Source: Marinobacter vulgaris (lineage in GTDB: Bacteria > Pseudomonadota > Gammaproteobacteria > Pseudomonadales > Oleiphilaceae). Taken from it: a stretch of 64,000 nt of DNA. Below, piece by piece: positions 16,364-26,645 of the stretch (position 1 is the stretch's first letter; every line of letters begins with the position of its first letter). The stretch is taken from positions 467,270 through 531,269 of the forward strand of contig NZ_QFWX01000002.1 of assembly GCF_003344045.1 (NCBI RefSeq), written 5' to 3'. The position numbers and the translations under genes were made by a program. The notes under the pieces are model-generated. The model saw only the letters and a list, made by a program, of their open reading frames with translations, did no database searches and was not told the DNA's origin.

Positions 16364-17137
16364 TTACGCCTCCCGCTCCGGTGCAAGGCCGGTGCGCTGC
16401 TCAGGCGTTACAAAGGAAGACAGCAATTCGGTCATTACCCGGGGGTTCTCGCCCCGCATGATGTTGCGTATGGACGTGGTTATCAGCAACTGATTGCGGG
16501 ACTCATCTTCGGCCTTGAGCTGGAGCTTGTCCGCCAGAGGCAGGGCAATCAGCTGGGCGATAAAGGCACCGTAAAGCGTGGTCAACAGGGCAATGGCCAT
16601 GGCCGGGCCAATGGACGACGGATCATCCAGTGTGTTGAGCATCTGTACCAGCCCCACCAGGGTACCCAGCATGCCGATGGCGGGAGCGGATTCACCGATA
16701 CCCCGGAACACCCTCTCCGACACTTCGTAGCGCTCTGCCGTCTGCTGGGTTTCCTGGGCCAGCGCCTCCTCGACCAGCTCCGGTGGGTGGCCGTCCACGC
16801 ACAGGTTGATGGCCTTGCGCAGGAATTCGTTGTTGGTGGTGTGGTTCTCCAGGCCCAGAATGCCCTCCTTTCGCACCACTTGCGCCAGCGCGCCCACTTC
16901 GCGGATCAGTTCCGCCGGCCGCTCCACCCTGTCGGTGAACGCGGCGGCGAACGCCAGCCGGAACGCGCTCATCACGGACGAGAGGCGAAACTTGATCAGG
17001 GTAACGGCAAAGGTGCCGCCCAGCACGATCGCCAGCCCGGGCAGGTTGAAAAAGGTGAGTATCGAGGCATTGGCCAGCATGGCGAGCAGAACAATCAATA
17101 CGCCTGCCACCAGCCCGACAAGGGTGAGAATATCCAT
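16364..17137 (-). CDS. motA: flagellar motor stator protein MotA (PomA type)
   Basis: 257 residues with four membrane segments (about 3-24, 28-47, 150-172, 183-203). The SAPAIGMLGTLVGLVQML block and the GPAMAIALLTTLYGAF helix are typical of MotA/PomA, and the cytoplasmic loop with charged residues (RPAELIREVGALAQVVRKEG) faces the rotor. It is the first gene of a two-gene operon with motB. No other flagellar genes are in the window, so this is a stator locus separate from the main flagellar cluster. Confidence 0.93.
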   Translation of the reverse strand: MDILTLVGLVAGVLIVLLAMLANASILTFFNLPGLAIVLGGTFAVTLIKFRLSSVMSAFRLAFAAAFTDRVERPAELIREVGALAQVVRKEGILGLENHTTNNEFLRKAINLCVDGHPPELVEEALAQETQQTAERYEVSERVFRGIGESAPAIGMLGTLVGLVQMLNTLDDPSSIGPAMAIALLTTLYGAFIAQLIALPLADKLQLKAEDESRNQLLITTSIRNIMRGENPRVMTELLSSFVTPEQRTGLAPEREA

Positions 17138-17220
17138 CAGCGACCTTTAATCCAGAACTTCAGAAAGACTCCGAGAACCGTATACACCTGCTGAGCATAG
17201 TCCATGCGCCCGACCTGAGC

Positions 17221-18048
17221 TCAGTCGTTGCGCAATTCGTCGATCACCGGCCGGGTATCCGGGCTGACGCCACGCCATAGCCGGAACGACTCAGCCGCCT
17301 GCTCGACCAGCATGCCCAGGCCGTCAAATACCCGCGTAGCCCCCTGGTCCAGCGCCCACTGATTGAACGTGGTGGTCTGCAGAGAATACATCATGTCGTA
17401 GATGACCGTGTCGGCACCGATCACATTTGCGGACACCGGTGGCAGGTCACCCTGCAGGCTGGCACTGGTGCCGTTGATAATGATATCGAAGGGCTCACAC
17501 GGCTGCTCGAACCCGCAGGCGTCCAGGGAGGTATCGCCGGCCACGGCTGCAAACAGCGTAACCAGTGCTTCGGCTTTCGCGACCGTGCGGTTGGCAATGA
17601 CCAGGGCCGCGGGCTTCTCCGCCAGTATCGGCCCCAGCACGCCACGCACGGCACCGCCAGCGCCCAGCACCAGGATACGCCTGCCCGCCAGGCTGATTCC
17701 ATGATTGGCCGTCAGGTCGGTCACCAGGCCCTTGCCATCGGTGTTATCAGCAATCAGTAACCCCTCACGGTCCTGGTACAGGGTGTTGGCAGCACCGGCC
17801 AGTTGCGCCCGTTCGGTACGCCGGTCCGCCAGCTCCCAGGCCTCCTGCTTGAAAGGCACTGTCACGTTCAGCCCCTTGCCGCCACGCTGGAAGAAGCCGG
17901 TGGCCGTGCCGGCAAAATCGTCTTCCGGCGCCTGGATCGCGGTGTATTCCAGCTGTTCGCCAGTCTGGCTGGCAAACAGGTTGTGAATACGGGGGGATTT
18001 ACTGTGGCTGATGGGGTTGCCCACCACCGCGTACAGATCATTGTTCAT
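17221..18048 (-). CDS. aroE: shikimate dehydrogenase
   Basis: 275 residues. It reduces 3-dehydroshikimate with NADPH in aromatic amino acid synthesis. The substrate-binding start [18 protein letters not shown], the [12 protein letters not shown] lysine and [11 protein letters not shown] aspartate, and the Rossmann motif [13 protein letters not shown] are present. ATG 18048 is preferred to TTG 18054 because TGGAGG lies 7 bp upstream. The gene starts inside the last 11 bp of hemF, so the two are co-translated. Confidence 0.96.
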   Translation of the reverse strand: MNNDLYAVVGNPISHSKSPRIHNLFASQTGEQLEYTAIQAPEDDFAGTATGFFQRGGKGLNVTVPFKQEAWELADRRTERAQLAGAANTLYQDREGLLIADNTDGKGLVTDLTANHGISLAGRRILVLGAGGAVRGVLGPILAEKPAALVIANRTVAKAEALVTLFAAVAGDTSLDACGFEQPCEPFDIIINGTSASLQGDLPPVSANVIGADTVIYDMMYSLQTTTFNQWALDQGATRVFDGLGMLVEQAAESFRLWRGVSPDTRPVIDELRND

Positions 18049-18967
18049 TGGCAACCTCCAGCCAGTCCTTTCCAGTAAGAAAATGCTCTGTCAGCCGCGC
18101 CTCTTCCGAGCCCGGCTGCGGCACATAACTGTACTCCCAGCGCACCAGCGGGGGTAATGACATCAGAATGGATTCGGTACGGCCCCCGGACTGCAGGCCA
18201 AACAGGGTGCCGCGGTCGTAGACCAGGTTGAATTCCACGTAACGGCCCCGGCGATAAAGCTGGAAATCACGTTCACGGTCGCCCCAGGGGAGCGCCTTGC
18301 GACGCTGCACAATCGGTTCGTAGGCCTCGATGAAACTGTCGCCCACAGACTGCATCAGGGCGAAATCCCGGTTAAAGTCGCCGGTGTTGTGGTCATCGAA
18401 AAACAGGCCGCCCACGCCCCGGGGCTCGTCCCGGTGCTTGAGGTAGAAGTAGTCATCGCACCAGTGCTTGTAATCGCGATACATCTGCTCACCGAAAGGG
18501 TCGCAGGCCGCCTTTGCAACCCGATGCCAGTGCACGCAGTCCTCATCGAAGCCGTAGTAGGGGGTGAGATCATAACCACCGCCAAACCAGTACACCGGCT
18601 CGGCATTTGCCGGGGTCGCCACAAAGAACCGTACGTTGGCATGGGACGTGGGAACGTAGGGATTGAAGGGGTGCAGCACCAGGGACACGCCCATGGCCTG
18701 CCAGGGCGCGCCCGCCAGATGCGGCCGGTGGGCGGTGGCCGAAGCCGGCATGGTATCGCCCATGACGTGGGAGAAATTGACCCCACCTTTCTCGAAAACG
18801 TCACCGTCGGTAATCACGCGGCTGACGCCACCGCCACCTTCCGGCCGGTCCCAGGTGTCGGTGTCAAAACGGCCCTTGCCATCCACCGCGGCCAGCCGTT
18901 GGCAAATACTTTCCTGCAGTGCAAGCAGGTACTGTTTGACCGCGTTGCTGTCGGGTTGCTGTGGCAT
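18038..18967 (-). CDS. hemF: oxygen-dependent coproporphyrinogen III oxidase
   Basis: 309 residues, the standard length. It converts coproporphyrinogen III to protoporphyrinogen IX with O2 in haem synthesis. Signature blocks include [49 protein letters not shown] and [28 protein letters not shown] precedes ATG 18967. It lies between tsaC and aroE in a minus-strand operon with short or overlapping junctions. Confidence 0.97.
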   Translation of the reverse strand: MPQQPDSNAVKQYLLALQESICQRLAAVDGKGRFDTDTWDRPEGGGGVSRVITDGDVFEKGGVNFSHVMGDTMPASATAHRPHLAGAPWQAMGVSLVLHPFNPYVPTSHANVRFFVATPANAEPVYWFGGGYDLTPYYGFDEDCVHWHRVAKAACDPFGEQMYRDYKHWCDDYFYLKHRDEPRGVGGLFFDDHNTGDFNRDFALMQSVGDSFIEAYEPIVQRRKALPWGDRERDFQLYRRGRYVEFNLVYDRGTLFGLQSGGRTESILMSLPPLVRWEYSYVPQPGSEEARLTEHFLTGKDWLEVANEQ

Positions 18968-18975
18968 GGGGTCTC

Positions 18976-19551
18976 CTAACGCAGTTGTTTTCCGCTGACA
19001 ATATCAATGATACGGCTGGGTTGACGATTACCGCCCAATGCTCCCGGCACCAGCCAGTCCAGCTGCCCCTCGAAGTACCGGCGCACCTGCCAGGAGGTTC
19101 GTGCCGGCTGACGGCCGGCGGGGTTGCAGGAGGTCGATACCAGCGGGAAGCCAGCAGTTTCGCACAAAGCACGCACCACCGGGTGATCACTGACACGCAC
19201 CGCAATGGAGCTGTGCCGTCCTCTTACCTGATCCGGGATCTGCTTCCGCACATCCGGTAACAGGCAGGTCACCGGGCCGGGCCAATAGGCCATGGCCTTG
19301 TCCTGCAGCTCCCGCGGCAACGGCTCCAGCAGGAAACCTACCTGATCGACCGAGGCGGCCACAAGGATCACCCCTTTTTCGACCGGCCGCTGTTTGAGTT
19401 CAAGAATGCAGTCAACGGCTTCCGCGTTCCAGGGGTCGCAGCCCAGGCCCCAGACCGCTTCGGTGGGATAGGCAATAACGCCGCCACCAAGCAGGGTGCG
19501 GCGGGCGCAATGAAGGTGCCAGTCAGACAGGGGTTGCTGTGGTGTTTTCAT
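18976..19551 (-). CDS. tsaC: threonylcarbamoyl-AMP synthase (TsaC/YrdC)
   Basis: 191 residues. It makes threonylcarbamoyl-AMP for t6A modification of tRNAs reading ANN codons. The YrdC motifs are present: [58 protein letters not shown] and [14 protein letters not shown]. The length is that of TsaC rather than the longer Sua5. dprA ends 25 bp upstream and hemF starts 8 bp downstream. Confidence 0.95.
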   Translation of the reverse strand: MKTPQQPLSDWHLHCARRTLLGGGVIAYPTEAVWGLGCDPWNAEAVDCILELKQRPVEKGVILVAASVDQVGFLLEPLPRELQDKAMAYWPGPVTCLLPDVRKQIPDQVRGRHSSIAVRVSDHPVVRALCETAGFPLVSTSCNPAGRQPARTSWQVRRYFEGQLDWLVPGALGGNRQPSRIIDIVSGKQLR

Positions 19552-19576
19552 GGGATCATCAGGTCACTGATACAGC

Positions 19577-20755
19577 TCAGGCAATCCGCTGGAACCCTCC
19601 CGGTGCAGCATCCACCAGCCCCTGGAGCTCCAGAAGCAGCAGCGACTGCATCAGCTGGTCGGCGGGGAGGCCTGTCACTGAACATAAGTCATCGGTTGAT
19701 TGCAGATCATACCCTAAAGCCTCCAGAACCGCGATTTCCCGCGGCTCCAGTGCCGCCAATCCCGGGTTTTCCGGTTTCTTCCGCGATGCCGTGTCGGTCG
19801 CTTCCCCCGGACCCTGGTCGCTCCACCAGGTGCCCAGTTCCTCACAGATGTCGTCAACCGTCTCCACCAGTTTTGCCCCCTGGCGGATCAGCTCGTGGCA
19901 GCCACGGGCCAGGGGGTTATGCACGGAACCGGGAATGGCAAAGACCTCCCGTCCCTGTTCCAGCGCCAGACGCGCGGTGATCAGCGAGCCGCTCCTCAGC
20001 CCTGCTTCCACCACCAGGATACCCCGACTCAGGCCGCTGATAATCCGGTTTCGCCGGGGGAAATGGCCCGCCTTGGCAGCCGTGCCCGGCGGGTACTCAG
20101 AAACAATAACGCCTTCCGCGGCGATGCGTGCACTGAGGGTGCGGTGGCGATAGGGGTAGGGCCGGTCAACGCCGTTGCCAATGACGGCCACGGTTGCAAA
20201 GCCGGCATCCAGGGCCCCGGAGTGGGCAGCGCCATCCACACCCAGAGCCAATCCACTGGTCACCAGCAGCCCTTTTCTGCCCAGTGCGGCAGCGAAGGAG
20301 CGGGCATGTTCCAGTCCGGCCCGGGTCGCATTGCGGCTGCCAACAATACCGATCTGCTCCCGCCCCAGAAGAGTCCGGTCACCACGCAGATACAGCACCA
20401 GTGGTGGATCCTGGATATGCTTCAACGGCTCAGGGTAATCCGCATCTGCCAGGGTCAGAATATCGGTTCCGGTTCTCGCGCAATCCCGATAAAGGGTCTC
20501 TGCTTCGGCAACCACTGGGTGGGCGGTATTCTGCCGACGCCAGGCGTCCAGGGCTTCGATAGCTTCCGCCGCCAACCCCAGTGATTTCAATGTGGCGGAA
20601 TTACCGGTCAGTAACACCTGAAAATCCGCAAACTGTTCGAGTATGGCCTGCTGGCGGCGGGCGCCGAATTTGGGCAGGCAGGACAGCAGCAACCAGAATC
20701 CGGTTTGCGACTGGAACAGGTCCGGCTTGGGGCGGGCAGAGGTCGTTGCGGGCAT
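19577..20755 (-). CDS. dprA: DNA processing protein DprA
   Basis: 392 residues. DprA loads RecA on incoming single-stranded DNA during transformation. The Rossmann-like domain is visible: GIVGSRNATRAGLEHARSF, VTSGLALGVDGAAHSGAL, TVAVIGNGVDRPYPYRH, EGVIVSEYPPGT, FPRRNRIISGLSRG and REVFAIPGSVHNPLARGCHELIRQGAKLV. The C terminus (about 320-385) is a winged-helix DML1-like domain. ATG 20755 is chosen because AAGGA is well spaced before it; an upstream ATG at 20770 lacks that spacing. Confidence 0.95.
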   Translation of the reverse strand: MPATTSARPKPDLFQSQTGFWLLLSCLPKFGARRQQAILEQFADFQVLLTGNSATLKSLGLAAEAIEALDAWRRQNTAHPVVAEAETLYRDCARTGTDILTLADADYPEPLKHIQDPPLVLYLRGDRTLLGREQIGIVGSRNATRAGLEHARSFAAALGRKGLLVTSGLALGVDGAAHSGALDAGFATVAVIGNGVDRPYPYRHRTLSARIAAEGVIVSEYPPGTAAKAGHFPRRNRIISGLSRGILVVEAGLRSGSLITARLALEQGREVFAIPGSVHNPLARGCHELIRQGAKLVETVDDICEELGTWWSDQGPGEATDTASRKKPENPGLAALEPREIAVLEALGYDLQSTDDLCSVTGLPADQLMQSLLLLELQGLVDAAPGGFQRIA

Positions 20756-20830
20756 GGCGCATCCTTCCATGGATCAGAAACGGGTCACGGGGCTCGCCTT
20801 CCTGGCGAAGCCGGTTCGAATTATGCCATT

Positions 20831-20860
20831 AAAAAGGAGCCGGCGAAGCGGCTCCTTTTT
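20831..20860 (-). terminator. terminator downstream of the LysM gene
   Basis: AAAAAGGAGCCG and CGGCTCCTTTTT form a perfect 12-bp stem around GCGAAG, with T and A runs on both sides. It separates the LysM gene (ending 20910) from dprA on the minus strand, so dprA should have its own promoter. Confidence 0.85.
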
Positions 20861-20909
20861 AATCAACATCGTCTTTGACGGGCATCCTACTGCGTCGACC
20901 GTCAGGCCA

Positions 20910-21926
20910 TCAGGGGTTGGTCACCTTGTCACCAACCGACAGCGGGCGCGTAGCCTGCAGAACCAGACCATAGCTCATCTTTTCATAGGTCTGGAAGATC
21001 ATCAGCAGGCCGGCACGCTCAGAGGGCAGCTCAATGGTTTCATTGGTAACCGGATCCCGCACCAGGTTGCCGGCCTTCAATACCGCCATGACGTTGCCGG
21101 CCTCCAGGCCTTCACGGTCGCCGCGGTTGATGGCAACCACATCGTACTGGCCAATCTGGCTAACGCCGCCTTCAACCGAAATCATCTCGCCTTCGATATC
21201 ACTGTCCGGTGAGCTGGGCACAAAGCTGGTGGTGATCCGACGGTCTTCACCCACCAGCAGGCGGTCGCCGATTCGCACTTCTTCGTTGGACTTTTTCAGG
21301 CTGAGGGTCAGTACATCGCTGTTTTCCGCAACGACCTCTCCACGGGCAATGCTGCGCGCTTCCAGACCCAGGAACTCACCTGTTTGAGGATCGCGGAACT
21401 CCTTGCTGCGCCGGAAAATACCCACGTTGTTGGCAGGCTTCTGACCACGGGCGTAAATGCGGTCACCGGCACCCATGATGATGCGGCCATCCTCGCCTTC
21501 AAGGACGTAAGGGGCCCCGTTCAGCTCCTCCACGTCAACAATCCGGGTATCCGAGAGGAAACTGCTGATAGCGTCCAGCGGTATGGCGGGAATCGGCGTA
21601 TCGATTGCCTCGGAGCGAACCTTGGGTGACAGTTTCACCACGCGGTCACTGGAAACCTTGGTGACTCGGGGCTTACCATCGATATAGACTAGGGCCAGTT
21701 CATCGCCGGGGTAAATCAGGTGAGGGTTCTGGACCTGTGGATTCACATGCCAGATTTCCGGCCAGTACCAGGGGTTATTCAGAAAACGTGCGGAAATATC
21801 CCACAGGGTGTCACCCTTAACGACAGTGTAACGCTCGGGATGATCGGACCTCAGATCCGGGGCGGCCTGGGCCCAGGAGGTTAGCAGCAACATGCTTGCT
21901 GCCAGAGCGTACAGCAGTTTCCTCAT
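20910..21926 (-). CDS. exported LysM domain protein
   Basis: 338 residues with a signal peptide (residues 1-21, ending AQA). A LysM peptidoglycan-binding domain spans about 32-80: YTVVKGDTLWDISARFLNNPWYWPEIWHVNPQV, ending with HLIYPGDELALVYI. The remaining 250 residues form a beta-rich region (GDRIYARGQ, GDRLLVGEDRRI, VVAINRGDREGLEAGNVM). A LysM gene next to dprA is common in gammaproteobacteria. It probably acts in the periplasm on cell-wall organisation, though no enzyme motif is visible. Confidence 0.9.
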   Translation of the reverse strand: MRKLLYALAASMLLLTSWAQAAPDLRSDHPERYTVVKGDTLWDISARFLNNPWYWPEIWHVNPQVQNPHLIYPGDELALVYIDGKPRVTKVSSDRVVKLSPKVRSEAIDTPIPAIPLDAISSFLSDTRIVDVEELNGAPYVLEGEDGRIIMGAGDRIYARGQKPANNVGIFRRSKEFRDPQTGEFLGLEARSIARGEVVAENSDVLTLSLKKSNEEVRIGDRLLVGEDRRITTSFVPSSPDSDIEGEMISVEGGVSQIGQYDVVAINRGDREGLEAGNVMAVLKAGNLVRDPVTNETIELPSERAGLLMIFQTYEKMSYGLVLQATRPLSVGDKVTNP

Positions 21927-22103
21927 TATTTAAGTCCTTGATCGCGTGCCTTGAATCGTTGGATTCTGTTCTTGGTATGCAGCCGGTAGCGGGCCTTTTA
22001 TACCACTACTATAGAAGATGTCTCGCAAATTGTGATGTTATCTTTTGTTCTTCCAGTAAATTCTACGTAACGGTCAAGAGCTTTTAACTATCAACTGATC
22101 AGT

Positions 22104-22133
22104 TTGTACTCAATGAGCGAATTGAGGGATAAT
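22104..22133 (+). promoter_or_regulatory. possible sigma-70 promoter for def
   Basis: TTGTAC (22104-22109) and GATAAT (22128-22133) are separated by 18 bp in the 374-bp gap between the LysM gene and def. Neither box is a perfect match. The rest of the gap to the left shows nothing I can name. Confidence 0.35.
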
Positions 22134-22173
22134 AGTGTTTTCAAGAGCAGTAACCCGTTGAAACTGGCTCTTT

Positions 22174-22266
22174 CATCCCGATCATAATAGCCACGGGATG
22201 GAAAAATGCGCAGTACGCTGTCGCATTTCGGAGACAGCATTCACACCGTTACAAAAGATAACGGTG
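22174..22266 (+). other. three consecutive stem-loops in the def leader
   Basis: CATCCCG/CGGGATG (22174-22180 with 22194-22200), AAATGCG/CGCATTT (22204-22210 with 22222-22228) and CACCGTTA/TAACGGTG (22244-22251 with 22259-22266) follow one another with short gaps. They end 34 bp before the def start codon. No known riboswitch class is recognisable. Confidence 0.45.
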
Positions 22267-22300
22267 GCAACCAGACACAGAGACCAAAAGTACGAGCGCC

Positions 22301-22804
22301 ATGATACTAGATATTCTCGAATACCCTGACCCCCGCTTGCGCACCATTGCCAAGCCTGTGGATGAGGTAACCGACGAGACCCGCAAGCTGATCGACGACA
22401 TGTTTGAGACCATGTACGATGCGCCCGGTATTGGCCTCGCGGCCACCCAGGTCAACGTGCACCAGCAGGTCATTGTGATGGACCTGTCCGATGACAGGAG
22501 CGATCCGCGGGTATTCATTAACCCGCAGGTGGACGTGCTCGATGGCGAGCTTGAAGAGATGCAGGAAGGCTGCCTGTCCGTGCCGGGCTTTTACGAGGAC
22601 GTTTCGCGAATCGAGCACTGCATGATCAGGGCCATCGACCGCGACGGCAACCCGTATGAACTGGAAGCCCGTGGACTGCTGGCGGTGTGCATCCAGCACG
22701 AAATGGACCACCTCAATGGTAAGCTGTTTGTGGATTACCTGAGTTCACTGAAGCGCACCCGGATTCGCAAGAAACTGGAAAAGCTCCACAAGAAAAGTGC
22801 CTGA
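22301..22804 (+). CDS. def: peptide deformylase
   Basis: 167 residues. It removes the formyl group from new N-terminal methionines. All three PDF motifs are intact: [16 protein letters not shown] and [12 protein letters not shown], supplying the metal ligands Cys and the two His plus the catalytic Glu. Start ATG 22301 gives [14 protein letters not shown], as in E. coli. It is first in the def-fmt-rsmB-trkA cluster. Confidence 0.97.
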   Translation: MILDILEYPDPRLRTIAKPVDEVTDETRKLIDDMFETMYDAPGIGLAATQVNVHQQVIVMDLSDDRSDPRVFINPQVDVLDGELEEMQEGCLSVPGFYEDVSRIEHCMIRAIDRDGNPYELEARGLLAVCIQHEMDHLNGKLFVDYLSSLKRTRIRKKLEKLHKKSA

Positions 22805-22881
22805 GTCCGCCAGGACAGCGTCAATCGGGACCGGGTGCAAACCCGGTCTTTTCGTATTCAACGGACCATGGAACGATACCC

Positions 22882-23817
22882 TTGCGACTTGTTTTTGCCG
22901 GCACCCCCGATTTTGCAGCCAGCGCCCTGAAAGCCCTGCTTGCAACCCGCCACCAGGTCGTTGGTGTCTACTCCCAGCCTGACCGCCCCGCCGGCCGTGG
23001 CCGCAAGCTGACACCCGGCCCGGTCAAACAGGTGGCCCTGGACGCCAATATTCCCGTGTTTCAGCCCCCGTCCCTGAAAACCCATGAGGCGCAGGAAGAG
23101 CTGCGGGCGCTGGATGCCGACGTCATGATCGTGGCGGCCTACGGGCTGATCCTGCCCCAGGCGGTTCTCGATATTCCCCGCCACGGCTGCCTGAACATCC
23201 ACGCTTCGCTGTTACCCCGCTGGCGCGGCGCTGCCCCGATCCAGCGGGCTATTGCCGCCGGTGACCATGAGACCGGCATCACCATCATGCAGATGGACGC
23301 CGGCCTGGACACCGGTGACATGCTGCTGAAGGCCATTACTCCCATTACCGAAGACGATACCGGCGGCAGCCTCCATGACCGTCTCGCCGATCTCGGTGGT
23401 GACGCGATCGTGAAAGCGCTGGAGCACCTGGAAAAAGGCGAGCTGCGTGGCGAAGCCCAGAATGACGCCCGGGCCTGCTACGCCAGCAAGCTGAGTAAAG
23501 AAGAAGGCCACATCGACTGGACCCTGGACGCACCCTCTATCAGCCGGCTGATCCGTGCCTTTAATCCCTGGCCAGGGACCTACACCGATCTGGACGACCT
23601 GCGCATACGCATCCACCAGGCCGAGGTTCTGGAAGATACCAGTGACCGGCACCCCGGCACCGTTATCCGCCGCAGCCGCGAAGGCATCGACATTGCCTGT
23701 GGTCTTGAGTCGCTGAGAATCACCCGGCTGCAGTTGTCAGGATCCCGCCCGCAATCGGCCAACGATCTGATCAACGGTGGCAAGGAGATACTGATGCCCG
23801 GCCAGGAGCTGCACTGA
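22882..23817 (+). CDS. fmt: methionyl-tRNA formyltransferase
   Basis: 311 residues. It formylates initiator Met-tRNA. It shows VFAGTPDFAASAL at the N terminus, the NIHASLLPRWRGAAPIQRAI block with the catalytic Asn-His, and the following ITIMQMDAGLDTGDML. The start is TTG 22882; no ATG is in frame nearby, and the protein must begin immediately before RLVFAGTP. The next gene begins directly after the stop codon (TGA then ATG). Confidence 0.96.
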   Translation: MRLVFAGTPDFAASALKALLATRHQVVGVYSQPDRPAGRGRKLTPGPVKQVALDANIPVFQPPSLKTHEAQEELRALDADVMIVAAYGLILPQAVLDIPRHGCLNIHASLLPRWRGAAPIQRAIAAGDHETGITIMQMDAGLDTGDMLLKAITPITEDDTGGSLHDRLADLGGDAIVKALEHLEKGELRGEAQNDARACYASKLSKEEGHIDWTLDAPSISRLIRAFNPWPGTYTDLDDLRIRIHQAEVLEDTSDRHPGTVIRRSREGIDIACGLESLRITRLQLSGSRPQSANDLINGGKEILMPGQELH

Positions 23818-25119
23818 ATGAATGACCGGGGTCAGCCAATGCGGGCCGTGGCCGCCCGTGTTCTGCAATCCGTGGAAAATGGCCAGTCGCTGACCCAATG
23901 CCTGCCTCCGGCCCTGAATGACGTCGCCGACAACGAACGCCCGCAACTTCAGGCGCTGTGCTACGGCACCTGCCGCTGGTTTCACCGGCTCGATGCCGAA
24001 CTGCAGGCGCGCCTGAAAAAGCCACTGCGCAAACCGGACCGGATAGTGCACCACCTGATGCTGGTTGCCCTGTTCCAGCTTCGCTTCAGCCAACAGGCCA
24101 GTTACGCGGTGTTGAATGAAACCGTGGAAGCCTGCCGCGGCCTCGACAAGCCTCACCTGACTGGCCTGGTTAACGGCGTCTTAAGAGCCGCAGAGCGGGA
24201 GGGCGAGCCGGCCTGGCCTGACGACAGCGCGCGCTTCAGCCATCCCCGCTGGATACTGGAAAAATTGCGCCACAACTGGCCCGATGACTGGCAGGCCATT
24301 CTTGATGCCAACAACGCCCAGGCGCCCATGACCCTGCGGGTAAATGCCCGCCGCTTCAGCCGCGATGACTACCTTCAGCTGCTGGCAGACGCCGGCATCG
24401 ACGCTGCCGCCACGGTGTTTGCACCTTTTGGCATCCAGCTGGCATCGCCCGTGCCGGTGGACCGCCTGCCCTGGTTTGCCGATGGCGCGGTCAGTGTGCA
24501 GGACGAAGCGGCCCAGCTCTGTACCACCCTCATGGACCTGGCGCCCGGCCAGCGCGTGCTGGATGCCTGTGCGGCACCGGGGGGCAAAACCTGCGCCATC
24601 CTTGAAAGCTGCGCCGACCTGGAGGAAGTGGTTGCCATCGACGAATCCGCTGACCGCCTGCCCCGGGTCGAGGAAAACCTGGAACGGCTGGATCTGGTCG
24701 CCACCCTGAAACAGGCGGATGCGGCGGATATTGACCAGTGGTGGGACCAGCGGCCGTTCGACCGTATCCTGCTGGATGTGCCCTGCAGCGCCACCGGCGT
24801 GATACGCCGGCATCCGGACATCAAGCTGCTGCGGCGGGAGTCGGACATTGTGCCGTTGGCCAGCATCCAGCTGGGCCTGCTGGGGGCCATGTGGCAGGTA
24901 CTCGCGCCGGGCGGACGCCTGGTCTATGCCACGTGCTCGGTGTTCCCACAGGAAAATCACCGTATAATCCGTCGATTCCTCAAGCAGCAGAGCGATGCCG
25001 TGCTGGTGGAGCCGGAGGTGCTGTGGGGCCGTGACATGGAAACCGGCCGCCAGCTGCTGCCAGATGCTGAAAGCCACGATGGCTTCTTTTACGCCGTGCT
25101 GGAGAAACCTGAACCATGA
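23818..25119 (+). CDS. rsmB: 16S rRNA (cytosine967-C5)-methyltransferase RsmB
   Basis: 433 residues. The N-terminal NusB-like domain (about 1-140) is followed by a SAM methyltransferase domain with [30 protein letters not shown] (the PC motif cysteine) and the catalytic-cysteine motif [16 protein letters not shown]. It modifies C967 of 16S rRNA. It begins one base after the fmt stop, and trkA starts within its last 4 bases (ATGA). Confidence 0.96.
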   Translation: MNDRGQPMRAVAARVLQSVENGQSLTQCLPPALNDVADNERPQLQALCYGTCRWFHRLDAELQARLKKPLRKPDRIVHHLMLVALFQLRFSQQASYAVLNETVEACRGLDKPHLTGLVNGVLRAAEREGEPAWPDDSARFSHPRWILEKLRHNWPDDWQAILDANNAQAPMTLRVNARRFSRDDYLQLLADAGIDAAATVFAPFGIQLASPVPVDRLPWFADGAVSVQDEAAQLCTTLMDLAPGQRVLDACAAPGGKTCAILESCADLEEVVAIDESADRLPRVEENLERLDLVATLKQADAADIDQWWDQRPFDRILLDVPCSATGVIRRHPDIKLLRRESDIVPLASIQLGLLGAMWQVLAPGGRLVYATCSVFPQENHRIIRRFLKQQSDAVLVEPEVLWGRDMETGRQLLPDAESHDGFFYAVLEKPEP

Positions 25120-26519
25120 AAATCCTGATTCTCGGCGCCGGGCAGGTCGGCGGAACCCTCGCAGAAAACCTGGCCAACGAGGCCAACGACATTACCGTGA
25201 TCGACAGCGACAGCGCCCGCCTGCGGGAGCTTCAGGACCGCCTCGATATCCGTACCGTCCAGGGCAAGGCATCGTTTCCAAACGTGTTGCGACAGGCGGG
25301 CGCGGAAGACGCCGACATGCTAATCGCCGTCACCAACAGTGATGAAGTCAACATGGTGGCCTGCCAGGTCTCCAAGCTGCTGTACAAAACACCCACCACG
25401 ATCTGCCGGGTAAGGGCCAATGCCTATCTGGCAAAACCGGGCCTGTTCTACCAGCGCGAACAGAAAAAGGACCTGGACAGCCTGCGGGGCTTCCCTATCG
25501 ACGTGCTGATCAGCCCCGAACACCTGGTCACCAAACACATTACCCGGTTGATCGAGTATCCGGGCGCGCTGCAGGTGCTGGAATTCTCCAAGGGGCTGAC
25601 CCAGCTGGTCGCCATTCGCGCAACAGAGGGCGGGCCATTAGTGGGACACGAGCTGTCCTACCTGCGCACACACATGCCCAAAATCGAGACACGGGTTGCC
25701 GCGATCTTCCGCAAAGGCCGGGCCATCATGCCCCGGGGCGATACCGTTATCGAAGACGGCGACGAAGTGTTCTTCATTGCCGCCTCGGATCACATCCGTT
25801 CGGTGATGAGTGAACTGCAGCCCCTGGAGAAGCCTTACAAGCGCATTTTCATCTGTGGCGGCGGCAACATCGGGCAACGCCTGGCCCACACCCTGGAATC
25901 CCGCTTCCAGGTCAAGCTGCTGGAGCGCGACCACGAACGTTGCGTGATGCTGTCCGAAAATCTTCGCAAGACCGTGGTCCTGGAGGGCAACGCCGCCAAC
26001 AAGGACATACTGCTGGAAGAAAATATCGAGAACACCGACGTATTCTGCGCCGTCACCAACGATGACGAAGCCAACATCATGGCCTCGCTGCTGGCCAAGC
26101 GCCTGGGCGCCCGCAAGGTGCTGACCCTGATCAACAACCCCGATTACGTGGATCTGATCCAGGGCGGCGACATTGATGTCGCCATCTCGCCCCAGCAAAC
26201 CACCATCGGCAGCCTGCTCACACACGTCCGGCGAGGCGACGTAGTAAACGTTCACTCACTGCGCAGAGGCGCGGCGGAGGCCATTGAAGCCATCGCTCAC
26301 GGCGACCACCGCTCCTCCAAGGTGGTGGGAAAACGCCTCGATGAGATCAATCTGCCGGAAGGCACCACCATCGGCGCCATTGTCCGCCACAACGAGGTTC
26401 TCATCGCCCATGACCACCTGCGCATACAGCCTGATGACCACGTCATCCTGTTCCTGGTCGACAAGACCCGGATACGGGATGTGGAAAAACTTTTCCAGGT
26501 GGGGCTGACCTTCTTCTAG
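25116..26519 (+). CDS. trkA: Trk system potassium uptake regulator TrkA
   Basis: 467 residues. It is the cytoplasmic NAD-binding peripheral subunit of the Trk K+ channel. There are two tandem RCK modules: the first begins [19 protein letters not shown], the second [16 protein letters not shown] near residue 246, each followed by a TrkA-C domain. The partner channel gene trkH is not in the window. The start overlaps the rsmB stop. The fmt-rsmB-trkA order is typical of gammaproteobacteria. Confidence 0.96.
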   Translation: MKILILGAGQVGGTLAENLANEANDITVIDSDSARLRELQDRLDIRTVQGKASFPNVLRQAGAEDADMLIAVTNSDEVNMVACQVSKLLYKTPTTICRVRANAYLAKPGLFYQREQKKDLDSLRGFPIDVLISPEHLVTKHITRLIEYPGALQVLEFSKGLTQLVAIRATEGGPLVGHELSYLRTHMPKIETRVAAIFRKGRAIMPRGDTVIEDGDEVFFIAASDHIRSVMSELQPLEKPYKRIFICGGGNIGQRLAHTLESRFQVKLLERDHERCVMLSENLRKTVVLEGNAANKDILLEENIENTDVFCAVTNDDEANIMASLLAKRLGARKVLTLINNPDYVDLIQGGDIDVAISPQQTTIGSLLTHVRRGDVVNVHSLRRGAAEAIEAIAHGDHRSSKVVGKRLDEINLPEGTTIGAIVRHNEVLIAHDHLRIQPDDHVILFLVDKTRIRDVEKLFQVGLTFF

Positions 26520-26545
26520 CACAACAGCAGGCATTCGAACCGAAC

Positions 26546-26575
26546 TTAGAAATACGCGATTCGCAGGCGTATAAT
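26546..26575 (+). promoter_or_regulatory. promoter of glyQS
   Basis: A perfect TATAAT (26570-26575) stands 18 bp after TTAGAA (26546-26551), about 70 bp upstream of the proposed glyQ start. An ATG at 26574 lies inside this -10 box and should not be used as the start codon. Confidence 0.6.
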
Positions 26576-26645
26576 GCCCCTTTTTTCAGAGTGCCCCGGC
26601 CAGATGCCGGGGCGCCACACACAGACTGACCAGCAGGCAAACGTC

